Positions 42,517 to 50,563 of a stretch of 50,563 bases of DNA are shown here, piece by piece. This DNA comes from Odoribacter sp. (GTDB lineage: Bacteria; Bacteroidota; Bacteroidia; Bacteroidales; Marinifilaceae), in NCBI GenBank assembly GCA_020024465.1, contig JAHHTT010000011.1, forward strand, positions 1-50,563, read 5' to 3'. Positions within the stretch are counted from its first letter, which is position 1; every line of letters begins with the position of its first letter. The translations under genes and the position numbers were made by a program. The notes under the pieces were generated by a model. The model was given only the letters and a program-made list of their open reading frames with translations, searched no databases and was not told the DNA's origin.

Positions 42517-43395
42517 TTAAATACCTTCCAGTCTTTTCAATGTTTCTGCTGTAATTTCTTGAGAAGGACGGCTCATATGAGGATTCACAACCCGCCCTTG
42601 CGGGTCTATTAAGATAAAATGAGGTATTCCATCCACTCCGAAAAACTCCATAAATTTCGGATCACCTTCACAATTCAACTGCACACCACCCATTTTGTCA
42701 TTTGTAACCTTTTTCTTCCAAGCATCCAAATTCTTATCACAAGAAAGGCTCACAAAACAGATATTTTTCCCATGGAATTTCTTCTCAAGTTCGCCCATAT
42801 AAGGGATTTCCTCACAACAGGGACGACACCAGGTAGCCCACATATCCACATACACATATTTCCCGCGGAATGAAGAAAAGCTAACCATTTTTCCATTAAT
42901 ATCACGATAAGCAAAATCAGGTATTTCATTGCCAATCAGAGCAATCTGTTTTTTTGCATGTGAATTTACCGGAAAAATCTCTTTTGATGTCATGGCATTC
43001 TTGCCCATTTCCAACATTTCAGCTTCTGTTTTACTACCCACAAGACGATATACTTCGTCTCCGTCAGGATTAATAAACAACAACGTCGGGAAAGCGTCAA
43101 TCTTATACATATTCAACATCATCGGTCCTTCTCCTCGCTCAATATCAATTTTCAAATTGATAAAGTTTTTGTTGTAAAAATCCCCCACCTTCTTAGAAAG
43201 GAACACTCCTTTTTCCATCTCTTTACAAGGCTGGCACCATTCGGTATAGCAATCGATAAAAACTAATTTTTTTTCTTTCTGTGCCTGTTCTAAAATGACC
43301 GACCAATTACCTTTTTCAAACTTGATGCCTTGTGCCTCTACATTTAACGAAGCACAGCAACACAACACACAAATAATCCCAAATAAATATTTCAT
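42517..43395 (-). CDS. Secreted tandem-thioredoxin protein
   Basis: A 292-residue secreted protein (signal MKYLFGIICVLCCCASLNVEAQ) with two thioredoxin folds. The first (about 25-140) is thioredoxin_7-like with YTEWCQPCKEM (Cys54, Cys57) and cis-Pro in DAFPTLLFI. The second (about 152-292) is TlpA-like with WATWCRPCCEE (Cys190, Cys193, plus an extra Cys194) and DGIPHFILID. Two active sites on one chain suggest electron relay between them or action on large partners. It lies 24 nt after the PKD-like lipoprotein and 9 nt before the TlpA lipoprotein. Confidence 0.88.
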   Translation of the reverse strand: MKYLFGIICVLCCCASLNVEAQGIKFEKGNWSVILEQAQKEKKLVFIDCYTEWCQPCKEMEKGVFLSKKVGDFYNKNFINLKIDIERGEGPMMLNMYKIDAFPTLLFINPDGDEVYRLVGSKTEAEMLEMGKNAMTSKEIFPVNSHAKKQIALIGNEIPDFAYRDINGKMVSFSSFRGKYVYVDMWATWCRPCCEEIPYMGELEKKFHGKNICFVSLSCDKNLDAWKKKVTNDKMGGVQLNCEGDPKFMEFFGVDGIPHFILIDPQGRVVNPHMSRPSQEITAETLKRLEGI

Positions 43396-43419
43396 AACTT
43401 CTAAATTTATAATTTCAAC

Positions 43420-44907
43420 TTACTCTCCGGTATCATAACCTTCCACCGGTTCTTTCTCTATCAAGTCAATAGGAGTTCCTCCAAAACCTTCATAATATTC
43501 TTCAATACTTCCATCTCTCGTACTTATTTTATAAACATCTCCACTATATCCATCCTGACGATTGGTCTGAACTCCTATATATAAGGACAAGTTATTGCGT
43601 GCAACTTTTATCATTGTAATCTTACAACCATCAAGGAACTGACATCCCAAATCAGTAGATACAAATTTAAATTCCGGATCAGAAATATTAATCATATAAA
43701 CTTTATTTCCTCCATCAGAATAATACAAGCGGTTATTGGCAGAATTTACTACCATCTTTGAACCCTCATGCAAATAATGCTGAGAAAGCATTACCAAAGA
43801 ATCTTGACCTCTCATTCTACCAATTTGATTGTGCTGTCTTGCCAATGCAGCCTCACCTGTTTTTTCATCAAAAAATAATGATGTAAAATTATAGCTATCT
43901 GTATTCATATTAATACCCCAACCCAACCAAGGCAATCCTATGTATGTTGCCGATGGACGCACTACATCATACTGATTCTCATCAAACGAAGGTACGTCAT
44001 AACTATTCGAAAAAAATAAAAACTTACCGGATAAATTATCATATCCTAATGTAGCATCTCTAGAACACAAAAGCATCGGTGATAATTGGTAGTCATACAT
44101 CTTATCGAGGTTATTCATATCATGTATGGGTTTCAACGAAGCAGAAAGATATCTATCCTGTCTCGCAACTTTTGGATAAATCCTGCCATCTCTGCCAAGA
44201 CCAGCACCAAAATCCGATAAAATTTGAGAATAACGACAAAACACCATATCACATTCTTCAACAGGCTCTGTAAAAGTATTTTTATCCAAACGATCAACCT
44301 CTCTAAGCAAAACCGGATCCAATTGATGAGAAGCAACAGATGTATGCACCCAAACGGTACCTCCATATCCCCAAATATCTGGTTGTTCAATACTTAAAGG
44401 AGTTCCAGCTAACACTTGATTATTTTCCACATTAAATATATCATGGGCAATATCCTTGTTTGGATTATCCAAGGTACTCATAAAAGAGAGTTCTGGTATT
44501 CCATCGTTATCACTTAACAACATCAATCCTTGCGCATATTGCGTACGTACAACTACTTTAAAATCATAAAAAAAGCGTACACTATCTGCTACCGGTTCTA
44601 AAACTTCAAATCTAGCTTGATATACTCCTGCTTTATCAGAAATGATATAGTTCAAATCTTTAGCATCCCCTATTTTTTTATAATCCAGATACCAGGCATA
44701 CTCCAAATCTGCATCATCAGTTAAACTGTTCTCCACTTTCACCGAATTAATTATCAGAGTATCCCAACGGTTAATCTCATATTGTTCTTCAAGCCCAGAA
44801 ATCTTTACTTCATTTATTTCATGGTAATCATAATCCCCTTTGTCTTTATAACACGAAGCAAACACGAAAACCAACAATAATCCAATATATATTTTTATAG
44901 TATTCAT
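43420..44907 (-). CDS. PKD-like family lipoprotein
   Basis: A 495-residue lipoprotein (MNTIKIYIGLLLVFVFASC, Cys19) starting YKDKGDYDYHEINEV, a hallmark of the Bacteroidota PKD-like lipoprotein family found beside SusD. Residues about 30-125 form the PKD-like domain (NSLTDDADLEYAWYLD, VYQARFEVLEPVADSV). Residues about 130-480 have propeller-like repeats (KVYMINISDPEFKF, GDVYKISTRDG). It probably sits at the cell surface with SusCD and contacts the ligand. Six nt separate it from the DUF4843 gene. Confidence 0.85.
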   Translation of the reverse strand: MNTIKIYIGLLLVFVFASCYKDKGDYDYHEINEVKISGLEEQYEINRWDTLIINSVKVENSLTDDADLEYAWYLDYKKIGDAKDLNYIISDKAGVYQARFEVLEPVADSVRFFYDFKVVVRTQYAQGLMLLSDNDGIPELSFMSTLDNPNKDIAHDIFNVENNQVLAGTPLSIEQPDIWGYGGTVWVHTSVASHQLDPVLLREVDRLDKNTFTEPVEECDMVFCRYSQILSDFGAGLGRDGRIYPKVARQDRYLSASLKPIHDMNNLDKMYDYQLSPMLLCSRDATLGYDNLSGKFLFFSNSYDVPSFDENQYDVVRPSATYIGLPWLGWGINMNTDSYNFTSLFFDEKTGEAALARQHNQIGRMRGQDSLVMLSQHYLHEGSKMVVNSANNRLYYSDGGNKVYMINISDPEFKFVSTDLGCQFLDGCKITMIKVARNNLSLYIGVQTNRQDGYSGDVYKISTRDGSIEEYYEGFGGTPIDLIEKEPVEGYDTGE

Positions 44908-44913
44908 AATCTA

Positions 44914-45639
44914 TTAATTTACATTACACAACAAACGTTCACCTGTAAACGGGTCTATAATCACATTATTCTCAAAATATAATTTTACCATATTACCGAC
45001 ATAAGTACAATAAGAAGCATTTCCATAAGGATCTATCTCCTCACTCCCATATATTTCCACAATCTTATCATACTTTAACGGATGATACGCTCCTACTGTA
45101 AATTCAAATCCATTCCACCATATCGGTTGCAACCGATATGCACTAAAATTTACCCGTAATGTAGAAAATTCTACGAAAGCTACCCCTAAATCATCTGTCG
45201 GCTCTAATTTCAACAGCAAACTTCTGCGAAATATATTCTCGATTGCTTTTCCATTTATCACCAAAGCGAAAGAATCCACACCGACATTACTGCGAAAAGT
45301 ATAGGTATCCAATAATTTTTCAAAATCAACGCCTTCTTTGGCTGTACTACTGTCAGCAATAGCAACCACTTTATATTTTCGATCAAAATCCTCTCGTGCT
45401 CCCATAATCTCCACTTTAATCCACATCGAATCTTTATCATTGTGAAGTTCTTTACCATGTAAAGAATAGACAATACTATCGACAAAATAATTAGATTCAG
45501 TACCCCATGCAGTTCGCTGTTTAGGATATTTAAAATAAACTTTCCCTGCATCCTTAAATTCGAAATAAGGATCTTGGTCACATGACTGTCCTAAAAAACA
45601 TGCAGCAACCATAACTAATATAAACAATATTCTATTCAT
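44914..45639 (-). CDS. DUF4843 lipoprotein
   Basis: A 241-residue lipoprotein (MNRILFILVMVAACFLGQSC, Cys20) with the DUF4843 pattern: a YFKYPK strand, DSIVYSL, IMGAREDFDRKYKVVAI and RSLLLKLEPTDDLG. The family occurs only in SusCD loci and is presumed to be a surface accessory lipoprotein. It starts 6 nt after susD. The ATG at 45639 was chosen over an in-frame TTG. Confidence 0.85.
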   Translation of the reverse strand: MNRILFILVMVAACFLGQSCDQDPYFEFKDAGKVYFKYPKQRTAWGTESNYFVDSIVYSLHGKELHNDKDSMWIKVEIMGAREDFDRKYKVVAIADSSTAKEGVDFEKLLDTYTFRSNVGVDSFALVINGKAIENIFRRSLLLKLEPTDDLGVAFVEFSTLRVNFSAYRLQPIWWNGFEFTVGAYHPLKYDKIVEIYGSEEIDPYGNASYCTYVGNMVKLYFENNVIIDPFTGERLLCNVN

Positions 45640-45645
45640 AATCAA

Positions 45646-47154
45646 TTATTTTTCAGTTTGCCAAATTTCAGATACTCGGTCTCCATACTTAATCTCATCT
45701 TGAGGTAATGGCCACACTAATACCTTATCATTGTTGGGAATATTCAATTGCAAAGAACTAACTACAGCATCTTCTCCTATCATACGTTTATAAGCATAGA
45801 AAAATTGACCATCTCCCAAATACTCTTTCCGATACTCGCTCAATAATTCTTTCAAAATATCAATACGAGAAGAGCCCGCACCTAAAGTAGTATGAATCTC
45901 TCTTGACGGTAAAATTTCTTCCAACAACTTATACGCTTCTGCAGGATGCGCTTCTGCAGCGATATAATACATCTCGGGTAAAGTTATCATTCTAACCTTT
46001 TCCTTTGCATAATATAAATCAGCATTATGTTTCACTAAATAAGAAACGCCCCAATTCGTCTTATACCAATAAGTTTGACGCAAATCCCGAGAACCGCCTC
46101 CATAATAATTAGACAAATTATAGATATACATTTTCTTAGGACCGTATGATTCATCAAAATTTGATTTATAATATGAATCTACTGAAGGAGAATATAGACC
46201 AAATATAAACTCGTCTGTAAATACAATATCCCGATTCTTTGCATCATCTCCACTCACAATAATATCTTTTTCCTGTATCGGTCTAAATTTGCCACAATTT
46301 ATCACTTCGGTAGCATACGTATAAGCAGTTTCCAAATCACTTGCAGAGCCTCGTGTAATATACACTCTTGCTAAAGTACCCAATACTGCATAATAATTTA
46401 TCCGATATTTACGATGCTTCAAAAAATCAGAAACGTAATGCACATTATTCTTATCTGTTACATTATCAGAATCCTCTTTCTTTTCACTATTTCCAATCCA
46501 ATCAGGAGTATTTGTCCGAATGACATCCTCTGCCAGCAACATTTTAGCCTCTTCCAAATCGACAATAATATTTTCATATACTTTGGCTACCGTCAACTGA
46601 GGTTCAATTTCAGGAGAAAAGGTCTTACGATAAGGGATAGACAAATATTCAGGTCTTGCTTTCACATCCGGAGCAAACATCCGGATCAATTCAAAATGTA
46701 AATATGCTCTCAAAGCCAAAGCTTCTCCTCGCAAATAATTATAATTCACACATATCTGAACAGCTTCCGGCTTATCCAAAAATTTAATTATATTATTCAC
46801 CAAACCAACACAATAATAGAGTTTTTTCCATAATGCATCCGATATTTCAGCACATTTCGTATGTTTATAATCAAATGTTTTAAAATTAGCATAAGAACAC
46901 TCTTCTTTATCATTAAAAGAAAATATCTGGCCCGTTACGTCCAATGCAGTCTGCAGATTACCACCATACAAATCGCTTTTCCCCATATGCACATACACAC
47001 CATACAAAGCATCCATAAACCCTTGTTCTGTACTGAACATATCATTTTCATTCACTTCCGTAGCCGGCTTTACATCCAACCAATTATCACATCCTCCAAA
47101 TAATCCTGACATCAAGACTATTCCTATTATTGCTATATATCTTTTCATTTTCAT
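45646..47154 (-). CDS. SusD/RagB-family nutrient-binding lipoprotein
   Basis: A 502-residue SusD-like lipoprotein (MKMKRYIAIIGIVLMSGLFGGC, Cys22). The typical start is DNWLDVKPATEVNENDMFSTEQGF. TPR-like helices include NYLRGEALALRAYLHFELIRMFA, and the C-terminus has the usual RxxYxGDGQxFYxxKR-like segment (EYRKEYLGDGQFFYAYKRM) and WPLPQDEI. SusD lids the SusC barrel and binds the ligand. It follows susC by 22 nt. Ligand class cannot be read from the sequence. Confidence 0.95.
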   Translation of the reverse strand: MKMKRYIAIIGIVLMSGLFGGCDNWLDVKPATEVNENDMFSTEQGFMDALYGVYVHMGKSDLYGGNLQTALDVTGQIFSFNDKEECSYANFKTFDYKHTKCAEISDALWKKLYYCVGLVNNIIKFLDKPEAVQICVNYNYLRGEALALRAYLHFELIRMFAPDVKARPEYLSIPYRKTFSPEIEPQLTVAKVYENIIVDLEEAKMLLAEDVIRTNTPDWIGNSEKKEDSDNVTDKNNVHYVSDFLKHRKYRINYYAVLGTLARVYITRGSASDLETAYTYATEVINCGKFRPIQEKDIIVSGDDAKNRDIVFTDEFIFGLYSPSVDSYYKSNFDESYGPKKMYIYNLSNYYGGGSRDLRQTYWYKTNWGVSYLVKHNADLYYAKEKVRMITLPEMYYIAAEAHPAEAYKLLEEILPSREIHTTLGAGSSRIDILKELLSEYRKEYLGDGQFFYAYKRMIGEDAVVSSLQLNIPNNDKVLVWPLPQDEIKYGDRVSEIWQTEK

Positions 47155-47176
47155 ATCATTAAGCCTTTAAATTACA

Positions 47177-50100
47177 TTATAAATTAGCTGACAACGAGAA
47201 TGTAAACTGTCTGGCAAACGGATAAGACAAGCCACGTTCTTCCTTCACAGAAGAGAATCGGACAATATCACCCATGTTGAAATTAAATCTCAATCCGGCC
47301 AAACCAATTTTACGACAAGCCTTACGTGGCATTTCATAACCTACAGACAAACTTCCTATCTGGAAATAATTATAATCCTGCACGAAACGAGTTGTCAATT
47401 CTGAAACATTTTCTCTTAATGATACCCCCTTAAAAAAAGTACGGTCACCCGGTTTTTTCCATCTGTCATACAGAACACGTCTGTCACAGTTATTATTTGG
47501 ATCAACACCTTCTACTCGGGATGCCAATGTCTGATTATAAGTCTGACCTCCCCATTGGAAATTAAAAGACATGTTCAGGCTGACACCTTTAAATGTCAAG
47601 AAAGAATTAAGAGTTCCCCGAAATTTAGGATCTGTCGTTCCACAAACCACTTTATCATTGTAATCCCATACAGTTGTCAATGTACCATCTTTCTTGACAA
47701 ACACTTCTTTACCGGTTTCCGGATCAATACCCAACGACGGAACAGCCTTTAATACATCTGCAGATTCACCTTCTTCATACAACGGTACAGGTTTCTTAGT
47801 TTCTTCCTGATTCAGTTTGTCATTCATTGCTCCTAATTTGTCTGAAATCTTTTTGATTTTATTTTTACTGTCACTGGTTCCAAACGCCAAAGACCAATAC
47901 AAATCCTTTTCTGTATTACGTAAAACTTGTATACGCAAATTCACCGACCATCCTTTATTTTCCATTTCTCCATAATTTTCTTTATAGTTTTCAAAACCTA
48001 ATGATGGTGGCAAGCTAATATCCATCAGAACATCTTTTGTATTTTCCTGGAAATATTCACCAGTTAAAGAAAAACGTCCATCCCAAAAATCCAAATCACA
48101 TCCCAAATTGAATGTAAATTTACGCTGCCACTTCAACTCATCATTTCCCATGGCAATAATATCTGCACCGACACCATTCAAATAAATATTGTCAGTAGAA
48201 TATTGGTAGGTAGTCTGTGCCTGATACGGAGAGAAGGTCACATTACCAGTATATCCGATAGAGCTGCGGATTTTTGCCATTGTCAACCAAGAAGGTTCTC
48301 CCCAAAATTTCTCATTATGAATATTCCAACCAATACCTGCCGACCAGAAAGGTGCAAAACGATTGTTTTTACCAAACTTAGAAGAACCATCTGTACGGTA
48401 TGATACATCAAACATATAACGGTTATCGTATGAATAGCTGGCATTCGCAAAGAGACCGATCAAACGATCCTGATTAACAGTACTCTGTGGCTTTGACCCA
48501 TCTTGATACTGCTGGGCAAATCCCATATCAGTCAATTTATCACTCAAGAATCCGGTTGCTGAAAAACTTTTTGACTCTTCTTTATTACCCTGCATATTAA
48601 CACCAACAACCAAAGTCAACATATGCTTCCCGATGGTTTTCCACCCATTCAATACGAAGTTACCATCCAAAGAATGTGAAGAACTGCTACTATAATCGTA
48701 TGAACCCTTGTCTTTATCTTCAAGTTCATTTTCAAACTGACTGGACTTCGGAGAAACAAACACATCACTATTAGTTATACTATATGTATAAGCAAAACGT
48801 CCTGTCAGTCTCAAACCGTCAATAATAAACCATTCAAAATCAAAATTATCATTAAATGCTGTACTCTTGCTCTTATTGATATTGTTCAAAGTTGCATCAA
48901 ATATAGGATTTGCTCTACCGTTAGACAAACGCTTAATCACACGTCCCATATCATCATAAGCTCGTTCATAAGGGTTCACTGCTGTATAGTCACTAAAATT
49001 ACCATAGGGAGACTCGTTTGATGTATTTTGGTCTACAGACAACATATTACCAATACGCAATTTATCACTGATTGTATAATTCCAAGTAAAGTTAAGTCCC
49101 AATCTATCACGCTTAGATCCTTTCATTACACCAGGATTATTTGCATAACTGATATTTACGCCATAACGAGAATTTTCAGTACCACCACCAAGATATAATG
49201 AATGAGTATGCTGAAAAGCTGTTCTCAATGGTTTGGACAACCAATAAGTATCCACCCCGCGCATAACTTCTTTATGTCTTGCTTCATATAGCTTATCGAG
49301 TTCTCTCTGCTTTTTGACATCCCCCTCATTATCAACATATACTCCAGCCAAATGCTCAAATTCCAGTTTTTCTCTTGCATCCAACAAATCATAATCAGTC
49401 AGATCTGGAATCTGTACCGTTGCATTAAACGAATAACTAACCGTTAATTTACCTTTTTCTGGCATTTTCGTTTCAATCACGATTACACCATTGGCAGCTC
49501 TCGAACCATAAATTGCAGTCGCTGAAGCATCCTTCAAAATTGTTATCTGCTTGATGCGTTCAATATCAAAGTCAAACACCTTCTGCATATCTACCTCATA
49601 ACCATCCATAATAAACAGAGGATTATTCGAACGACCTTCAAAACTGGATTTACCACGAATCAAAATCTCCGGGACAACATTAGGATTGGAACCTGCTTCA
49701 TTATTTTCAACAATCTGTAAAGAAGGCTCATATGCTTGCAAGGCCTTAAATATATTAGTAGGACTGATTTTTTTCAATTCCTCAGCTTGCACAGTTACAG
49801 CAGAACCGGTATAAGAACTTTTAGTCTTTGTAAAATAACCGGTAATGACCACTTCATCCATACGTTGTATCTCTTCTTCCAAAACTATGACCAAAGGCTT
49901 GTTATCTTTAGGAATCACAGTCGCAGACTTATAGCCAATAAAAGACACCAACAAAACCATATTATCCATTTTGGCAACCTCTAATTTGAATTTACCTTCA
50001 TTATCAGAAGTTACCCCTACTGTCGTTCCTTTGATTTGGATAGTTGCACCCAGCAATGCATTGCCTTTTTTATCCTTCACGACACCGGTCACCACTTTCG

Positions 50101-50485
50101 TATCAAGTGTCTGCGTAGCAATGCGAACTTTAGGAGACACGATAATAACATTGTCAACAATAGAATAAGACAAAGGTAAACCTGAAAAAACCTTATCCAG
50201 CATTTCTTGTAAGGTTGCATTCTGCAAAGATACACTCACTTGTAGTCCTTGTAATTCATTGTCATTATACAACAACTGCATTCTGGTCTTTTGGCTGATT
50301 TCATTCAATACTTCCATCACAGAGGCATTATGCTTATCTAAAGACAATCTTTCATTCTGCGCCAACGTTTTCGCAGACACAGAAATAAAAGAAATTAACG
50401 AAAAAAAGACACATAATTTCATAACAAACATCATTTTTTGCAATCCGGGCAGTTTCCCGGAACAAGCATCCCGTTTTTTTTTCAT
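47177..50485 (-). CDS. SusC/RagA-family TonB-dependent transporter with STN domain
   Basis: A 1102-residue outer-membrane transporter. A long signal region reaches to about residue 43 (VMKLCVFFSLISFISVSAKTLAQ). It is followed by an STN domain (about 45-118, SVMEVLNEISQKTRMQLLYND), a carboxypeptidase-regulatory-like domain (about 133-212, VVTGVVKDKKGNALLGATI), a TonB plug (about 225-340, IEVLKDASATAIYGSRAANG-like IKQITILKDASATAIYGSRA) and the beta-barrel, ending LSANL. STN domains usually signal to an anti-sigma factor (FecR type), so an ECF sigma/FecR pair probably lies outside the window to the right. Only 78 nt upstream are visible; they hold two 23-bp repeats. Confidence 0.95.
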   Translation of the reverse strand: MKKKRDACSGKLPGLQKMMFVMKLCVFFSLISFISVSAKTLAQNERLSLDKHNASVMEVLNEISQKTRMQLLYNDNELQGLQVSVSLQNATLQEMLDKVFSGLPLSYSIVDNVIIVSPKVRIATQTLDTKVVTGVVKDKKGNALLGATIQIKGTTVGVTSDNEGKFKLEVAKMDNMVLLVSFIGYKSATVIPKDNKPLVIVLEEEIQRMDEVVITGYFTKTKSSYTGSAVTVQAEELKKISPTNIFKALQAYEPSLQIVENNEAGSNPNVVPEILIRGKSSFEGRSNNPLFIMDGYEVDMQKVFDFDIERIKQITILKDASATAIYGSRAANGVIVIETKMPEKGKLTVSYSFNATVQIPDLTDYDLLDAREKLEFEHLAGVYVDNEGDVKKQRELDKLYEARHKEVMRGVDTYWLSKPLRTAFQHTHSLYLGGGTENSRYGVNISYANNPGVMKGSKRDRLGLNFTWNYTISDKLRIGNMLSVDQNTSNESPYGNFSDYTAVNPYERAYDDMGRVIKRLSNGRANPIFDATLNNINKSKSTAFNDNFDFEWFIIDGLRLTGRFAYTYSITNSDVFVSPKSSQFENELEDKDKGSYDYSSSSSHSLDGNFVLNGWKTIGKHMLTLVVGVNMQGNKEESKSFSATGFLSDKLTDMGFAQQYQDGSKPQSTVNQDRLIGLFANASYSYDNRYMFDVSYRTDGSSKFGKNNRFAPFWSAGIGWNIHNEKFWGEPSWLTMAKIRSSIGYTGNVTFSPYQAQTTYQYSTDNIYLNGVGADIIAMGNDELKWQRKFTFNLGCDLDFWDGRFSLTGEYFQENTKDVLMDISLPPSLGFENYKENYGEMENKGWSVNLRIQVLRNTEKDLYWSLAFGTSDSKNKIKKISDKLGAMNDKLNQEETKKPVPLYEEGESADVLKAVPSLGIDPETGKEVFVKKDGTLTTVWDYNDKVVCGTTDPKFRGTLNSFLTFKGVSLNMSFNFQWGGQTYNQTLASRVEGVDPNNNCDRRVLYDRWKKPGDRTFFKGVSLRENVSELTTRFVQDYNYFQIGSLSVGYEMPRKACRKIGLAGLRFNFNMGDIVRFSSVKEERGLSYPFARQFTFSLSANL

Positions 50486-50509
50486 AACTTTGTTTGATTT
50501 AATTATTTA

Positions 50510-50555
50510 TATTAGGTCATTTGACTATTTATTATTAGGTCATTTGTCTATTTAT
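50510..50555 (-). repeat. Two 23-bp tandem repeats upstream of susC
   Basis: Positions 50510-50532 and 50533-50555 are identical except for one base (A at 50524, T at 50547). Each contains TAGGTCATTTG on the plus strand. They lie 25-70 nt upstream of the susC ATG, where no TAnnTTTG box is present. Confidence 0.8.
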
Positions 50556-50563
50556 ATAGAAGG

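Noticed and set aside
50510..50555. Possible CRISPR array
   Set aside because: Only two directly adjacent copies with no spacer between them; no cas genes in the window.

Overview
The window is chromosomal DNA from a Bacteroidota (order Bacteroidales) anaerobe. Supporting signs are a SusC/SusD pair, DUF4270, DUF4843, PKD-like and BF3164-type lipoproteins, a MurF-alanine racemase fusion, a type-B frdCAB operon, a Bacteroidota-type RNA polymerase omega and many promoters with the TAnnTTTG -7 box. The STN-containing SusC followed by PKD-like, DUF4843 and TlpA-type lipoproteins, plus a candidate sulfonolipid acyltransferase, suggest Odoribacteraceae (Odoribacter or Butyricimonas). That family assignment is inference. 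No IS element, phage, CRISPR array or rRNA was seen; there are two tRNAs.

Layout. 0-1.4 kb: the 3' end of an unidentified + strand gene, facing an apparently truncated beta-propeller lipoprotein and an intact relative. 1.6-7.9 kb: a large TPR protein, a kelch-type lipoprotein, and a DUF4270 lipoprotein with an outer-membrane protein. 7.9-15.8 kb: a TlpA-type lipoprotein, a NagZ-serine hydrolase fusion and fumarate reductase frdCAB. 15.8-18.8 kb: an alpha/beta hydrolase, a lipoprotein and a ManA-like protein lacking two catalytic residues. 18.9-22.9 kb (minus): bamD-rpoZ-coaBC followed by pyrBI. 23.2-24.4 kb: an alpha-oxoamine synthase. 24.7-28.6 kb (minus): ftsX-DUF3098-uppP-truB-queA. 28.8-30.9 kb: tRNA-Gly and tRNA-Leu, a DeoR regulator and a divergent 2-hydroxyacid dehydrogenase. 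31-36.3 kb: cls and murF-alr (minus), prmC-recX (plus). 36.3-41.2 kb: a tightly packed cassette of GT2, DUF4922 (HIT/GalT-like), SpoIID and AmpG-like genes. 41.4-50.5 kb (minus): a six-gene susCD locus ending in two thioredoxin-fold proteins.

How the genes work together. Several modules concern the envelope: UppP, MurF-Alr, NagZ-hydrolase, the SpoIID/AmpG cassette, BamD, FtsX and Cls. The SusCD locus looks like an import system with its own periplasmic thiol chemistry.

The strongest regulatory observation is the pyrBI leader. A well-formed promoter is followed at once by a 35-codon leader ORF whose stop lies in the loop of an intrinsic terminator just before pyrB. This is the arrangement of the enterobacterial pyrBI attenuator, here in a Bacteroidota genome. 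Other points of interest are a ManA homologue without its Zn-ligand Glu and catalytic Arg, a SpoIID-family protein without an export signal beside a muropeptide-permease-like transporter, and two 23-bp tandem repeats upstream of susC.
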